Below are positions 62,529 through 64,000 of a DNA stretch of 64,000 nt, in pieces. Position numbers and translations under genes: made by a program. The stretch is from contig JACVTC010000275.1 of assembly GCA_016946835.1 (NCBI GenBank), positions 1 to 64,000 on the forward strand, in the 5' to 3' direction. Within the stretch, counting starts at the first letter, position 1; each line of letters opens with the position of its first letter. The stretch comes from Neocallimastix lanati (nom. inval.) (Eukaryota; Neocallimastigomycota; Neocallimastigomycetes; Neocallimastigales; Neocallimastigaceae). The notes beneath the pieces were generated by a model, which saw only the letters and a list, made by a program, of their open reading frames with translations, had not been told where the DNA came from and ran no database searches.

Positions 62529-64000
62529 TTAAATAAATCTGTATCCAATAATGGATTCAACGGTTTTCTTAGAATCCGAATCCGAATTTGAGGATAAATT
62601 TTTGATACGAATACTATATTTAATTAAATCCATACGAAAATCTTCCAAACTATAAAATACGGAACGAGTGGATACGTATTGCTTAAACCAATTCTTATAA
62701 ACGGTGTAAAGTTCATCAATTGGAATAGCATGATTGTCATTTTTATCAACAATATTCTTTTCCAAAAATCTAGCAATATGGTCACTACGCATAATAAAAC
62801 TTTTGGTTGCATTAACCACAGATTCAGGAATTTCTAGGGAGGTGTAATCCTCTTGATAATTTTCAATAAGTAAATGTATTAAAGCTTCAGCATAACCTTG
62901 AACTCGAGAACCTTGCCATCTCGTATTAGCTCTTTTTATTGAAGGGTTATTGATATTTTGAGTTGAAGATAAGACAGATATATTCATCTTATTTATGAAT
63001 CGTTGGGTGAAAGGGATAACAAGAATACGATCAATCAAAGCATTATCTAAGTTAGATATTGTCAATTTGTCATTTGTATTAATAATGGGTAGTAAATCAA
63101 CAGATACTGCTTGAACATCCTTATACAAGGTTCGGGTTTTAATAAAGCCTACATTACCGGTTATAGCTTTAGTATCACCTGTAATAGCAATACTACGAGC
63201 ATCTGGTTCTTCACATATGGCCACTCTTGCACAATTAAGATCTACCATTTGTGGACTTGGTTTATCAGCACTAACCGATTTTCCTAAAAATAAAGAAACA
63301 TTTGGCGTTGCAGCATAATCTCCTAGTGAAAGACGTAACATGTTAGTAAGCGTAGTCTTACCGTTTCTACCCGATCCAATAAAAAATACAATGGCACGCA
63401 ATTTATTACCGTAAGTAAGGGTGGAAGCTAAAATTTTTAATACATACTGTATCAATTCCTTGTCGACAAAAATATCTTCAAAAAATTCTTTCACTTCTTT
63501 TACTTTATTCTTATTTTCAGAGTGAAAATTATAATTGGTAGATTTAAGACAAAAGTCTTTTGGCATTCCTGGTCGTGGTTTATTGATGGTGAAATCATAA
63601 ACACAATCTTCAAATCTTAAAACTTTACTTTTATCCATTCGAGAAATAAAATTGTCCAAGTAGAAGAAGGTTTCTAACTGATATAAATTTTTAAATGTAA
63701 CCGAATGACCACTCATAAACGAAAATAATTTCGTAGGTAAATTTTCCAATTTAAAATTGCATTCATTACACAACTTGGTAAGCTTATTTACTAATCCCAT
63801 ATTGATTTCTTTGGCGAGATCATAAGCACTTATGATTTCCCATCCATGACGACTATATGAAAATTTATACCATACATCTTCACTAAATACTAAATATCCT
63901 AAGTATAACACAATAAATATGTTAAAAATAATCTGAGACGTTAAAGATGATTTACTATAATAATTTTTAATAGTGATTAATCGTGCTTTATCAACTACCA
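62529..64000 (-). CDS. D5-like helicase-primase, C-terminal part (runs off the window)
   Basis: The minus-strand frame is open from the stop at 62529 to the window's edge at 64000, so the 5' part is missing; the apparent GTG start at 63911 is internal. The D5-type segment starts VFSEDVWYKFSYSRHGWE and leads into a superfamily-3 helicase core with Walker A GSGRNGKTT (about 63385), Walker B-type VAICEEPD, and the sensor-arginine region DNALIDRILVIPFTQRF. This is the domain of asfarvirus and poxvirus D5 primase-helicases that unwind viral DNA at replication forks. A primase domain, expected upstream, lies outside the window. The frame is uninterrupted. It neighbours the UDG homologue, as D5 functionally partners UDG in poxviruses. 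Confidence 0.9.
   Translation of the reverse strand, partial: VVDKARLITIKNYYSKSSLTSQIIFNIFIVLYLGYLVFSEDVWYKFSYSRHGWEIISAYDLAKEINMGLVNKLTKLCNECNFKLENLPTKLFSFMSGHSVTFKNLYQLETFFYLDNFISRMDKSKVLRFEDCVYDFTINKPRPGMPKDFCLKSTNYNFHSENKNKVKEVKEFFEDIFVDKELIQYVLKILASTLTYGNKLRAIVFFIGSGRNGKTTLTNMLRLSLGDYAATPNVSLFLGKSVSADKPSPQMVDLNCARVAICEEPDARSIAITGDTKAITGNVGFIKTRTLYKDVQAVSVDLLPIINTNDKLTISNLDNALIDRILVIPFTQRFINKMNISVLSSTQNINNPSIKRANTRWQGSRVQGYAEALIHLLIENYQEDYTSLEIPESVVNATKSFIMRSDHIARFLEKNIVDKNDNHAIPIDELYTVYKNWFKQYVSTRSVFYSLEDFRMDLIKYSIRIKNLSSNSDSDSKKTVESIIGYRFI

Noticed and set aside
54125-64000. A fungal linear cytoplasmic plasmid (killer-plasmid type) as the source of the capping and polymerase genes
   Set aside because: Those elements have a different RNA polymerase layout; separate RPB1 and RPB2, a UDG homologue and a triphosphatase-guanylyltransferase-methyltransferase order fit NCLDV better. 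A phylogeny would decide.

Overview
This 64 kb window looks like a chromosomal segment of a very A+T-rich fungus, most likely an anaerobic gut fungus (Neocallimastigomycota-like). The evidence is very A+T-rich spacers full of poly-T and poly-A runs, Asn/Ser/Thr-rich secreted proteins with signal peptides and Lys-Arg processing sites, hevein-type chitin-binding modules (CBM18), ricin-type and bulb-type lectin modules, and probable GPI-anchored proteins. The taxon is an inference from gene content. Embedded in it are genes of a nucleocytoplasmic large DNA virus (NCLDV, asfarvirus/poxvirus-like): a three-domain mRNA capping enzyme, the two largest RNA polymerase subunits (RPB1 only as a truncated chimera, RPB2 intact), a family-1 uracil-DNA glycosylase homologue and a D5-like helicase-primase. 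This fits an endogenous giant-virus element.

Layout. 0.3-5.8 kb: two broken ankyrin-type genes flank a satellite of about eight ~285 bp units. 5.8-9.3 kb: gene-poor DNA with a perfect 42 bp inverted repeat, a perfect 44 bp palindrome and a lectin-gene fragment. 9.3-24.2 kb: a large secreted lectin-like gene (minus), a giant secreted protein gene split over three frames (minus), an unidentified gene (minus) and a GPI-type secreted protein (plus). 25.1-30.3 kb: a broken chitin-binding gene, a broken capping-enzyme copy, and an open reading frame that fuses the N-terminal part of viral RPB1 to the middle of the capping enzyme. 31.7-33.2 kb: a ricin-type plus CBM18 protein. 34.5-53.3 kb: a second set of the same host families (lectin, unidentified gene, giant secreted gene, GPI-type protein, chitin-binding genes) and a small Cys-rich secreted protein. 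54.1-64.0 kb: the intact viral block, with capping enzyme, UDG homologue, RPB2 and a D5 helicase-primase that runs off the window.

How it fits together. The two halves are paralogous. At the close end (25.1-28.4 kb against 49.8-55.7 kb) the similarity is clear at DNA level and covers both a fungal chitin-binding gene and the viral capping enzyme, so the viral gene was already next to fungal DNA when the block duplicated. The copy at 50-54 kb carries ~2.7 kb of extra DNA between the two genes. The viral capping, RPB2, UDG and D5 frames of the second half are uninterrupted over more than 2,800 codons, whereas many fungal genes carry one-base frameshifts or a stop. Most of those are one-base changes in A-runs, so assembly indels must be excluded before they are called pseudogenes.
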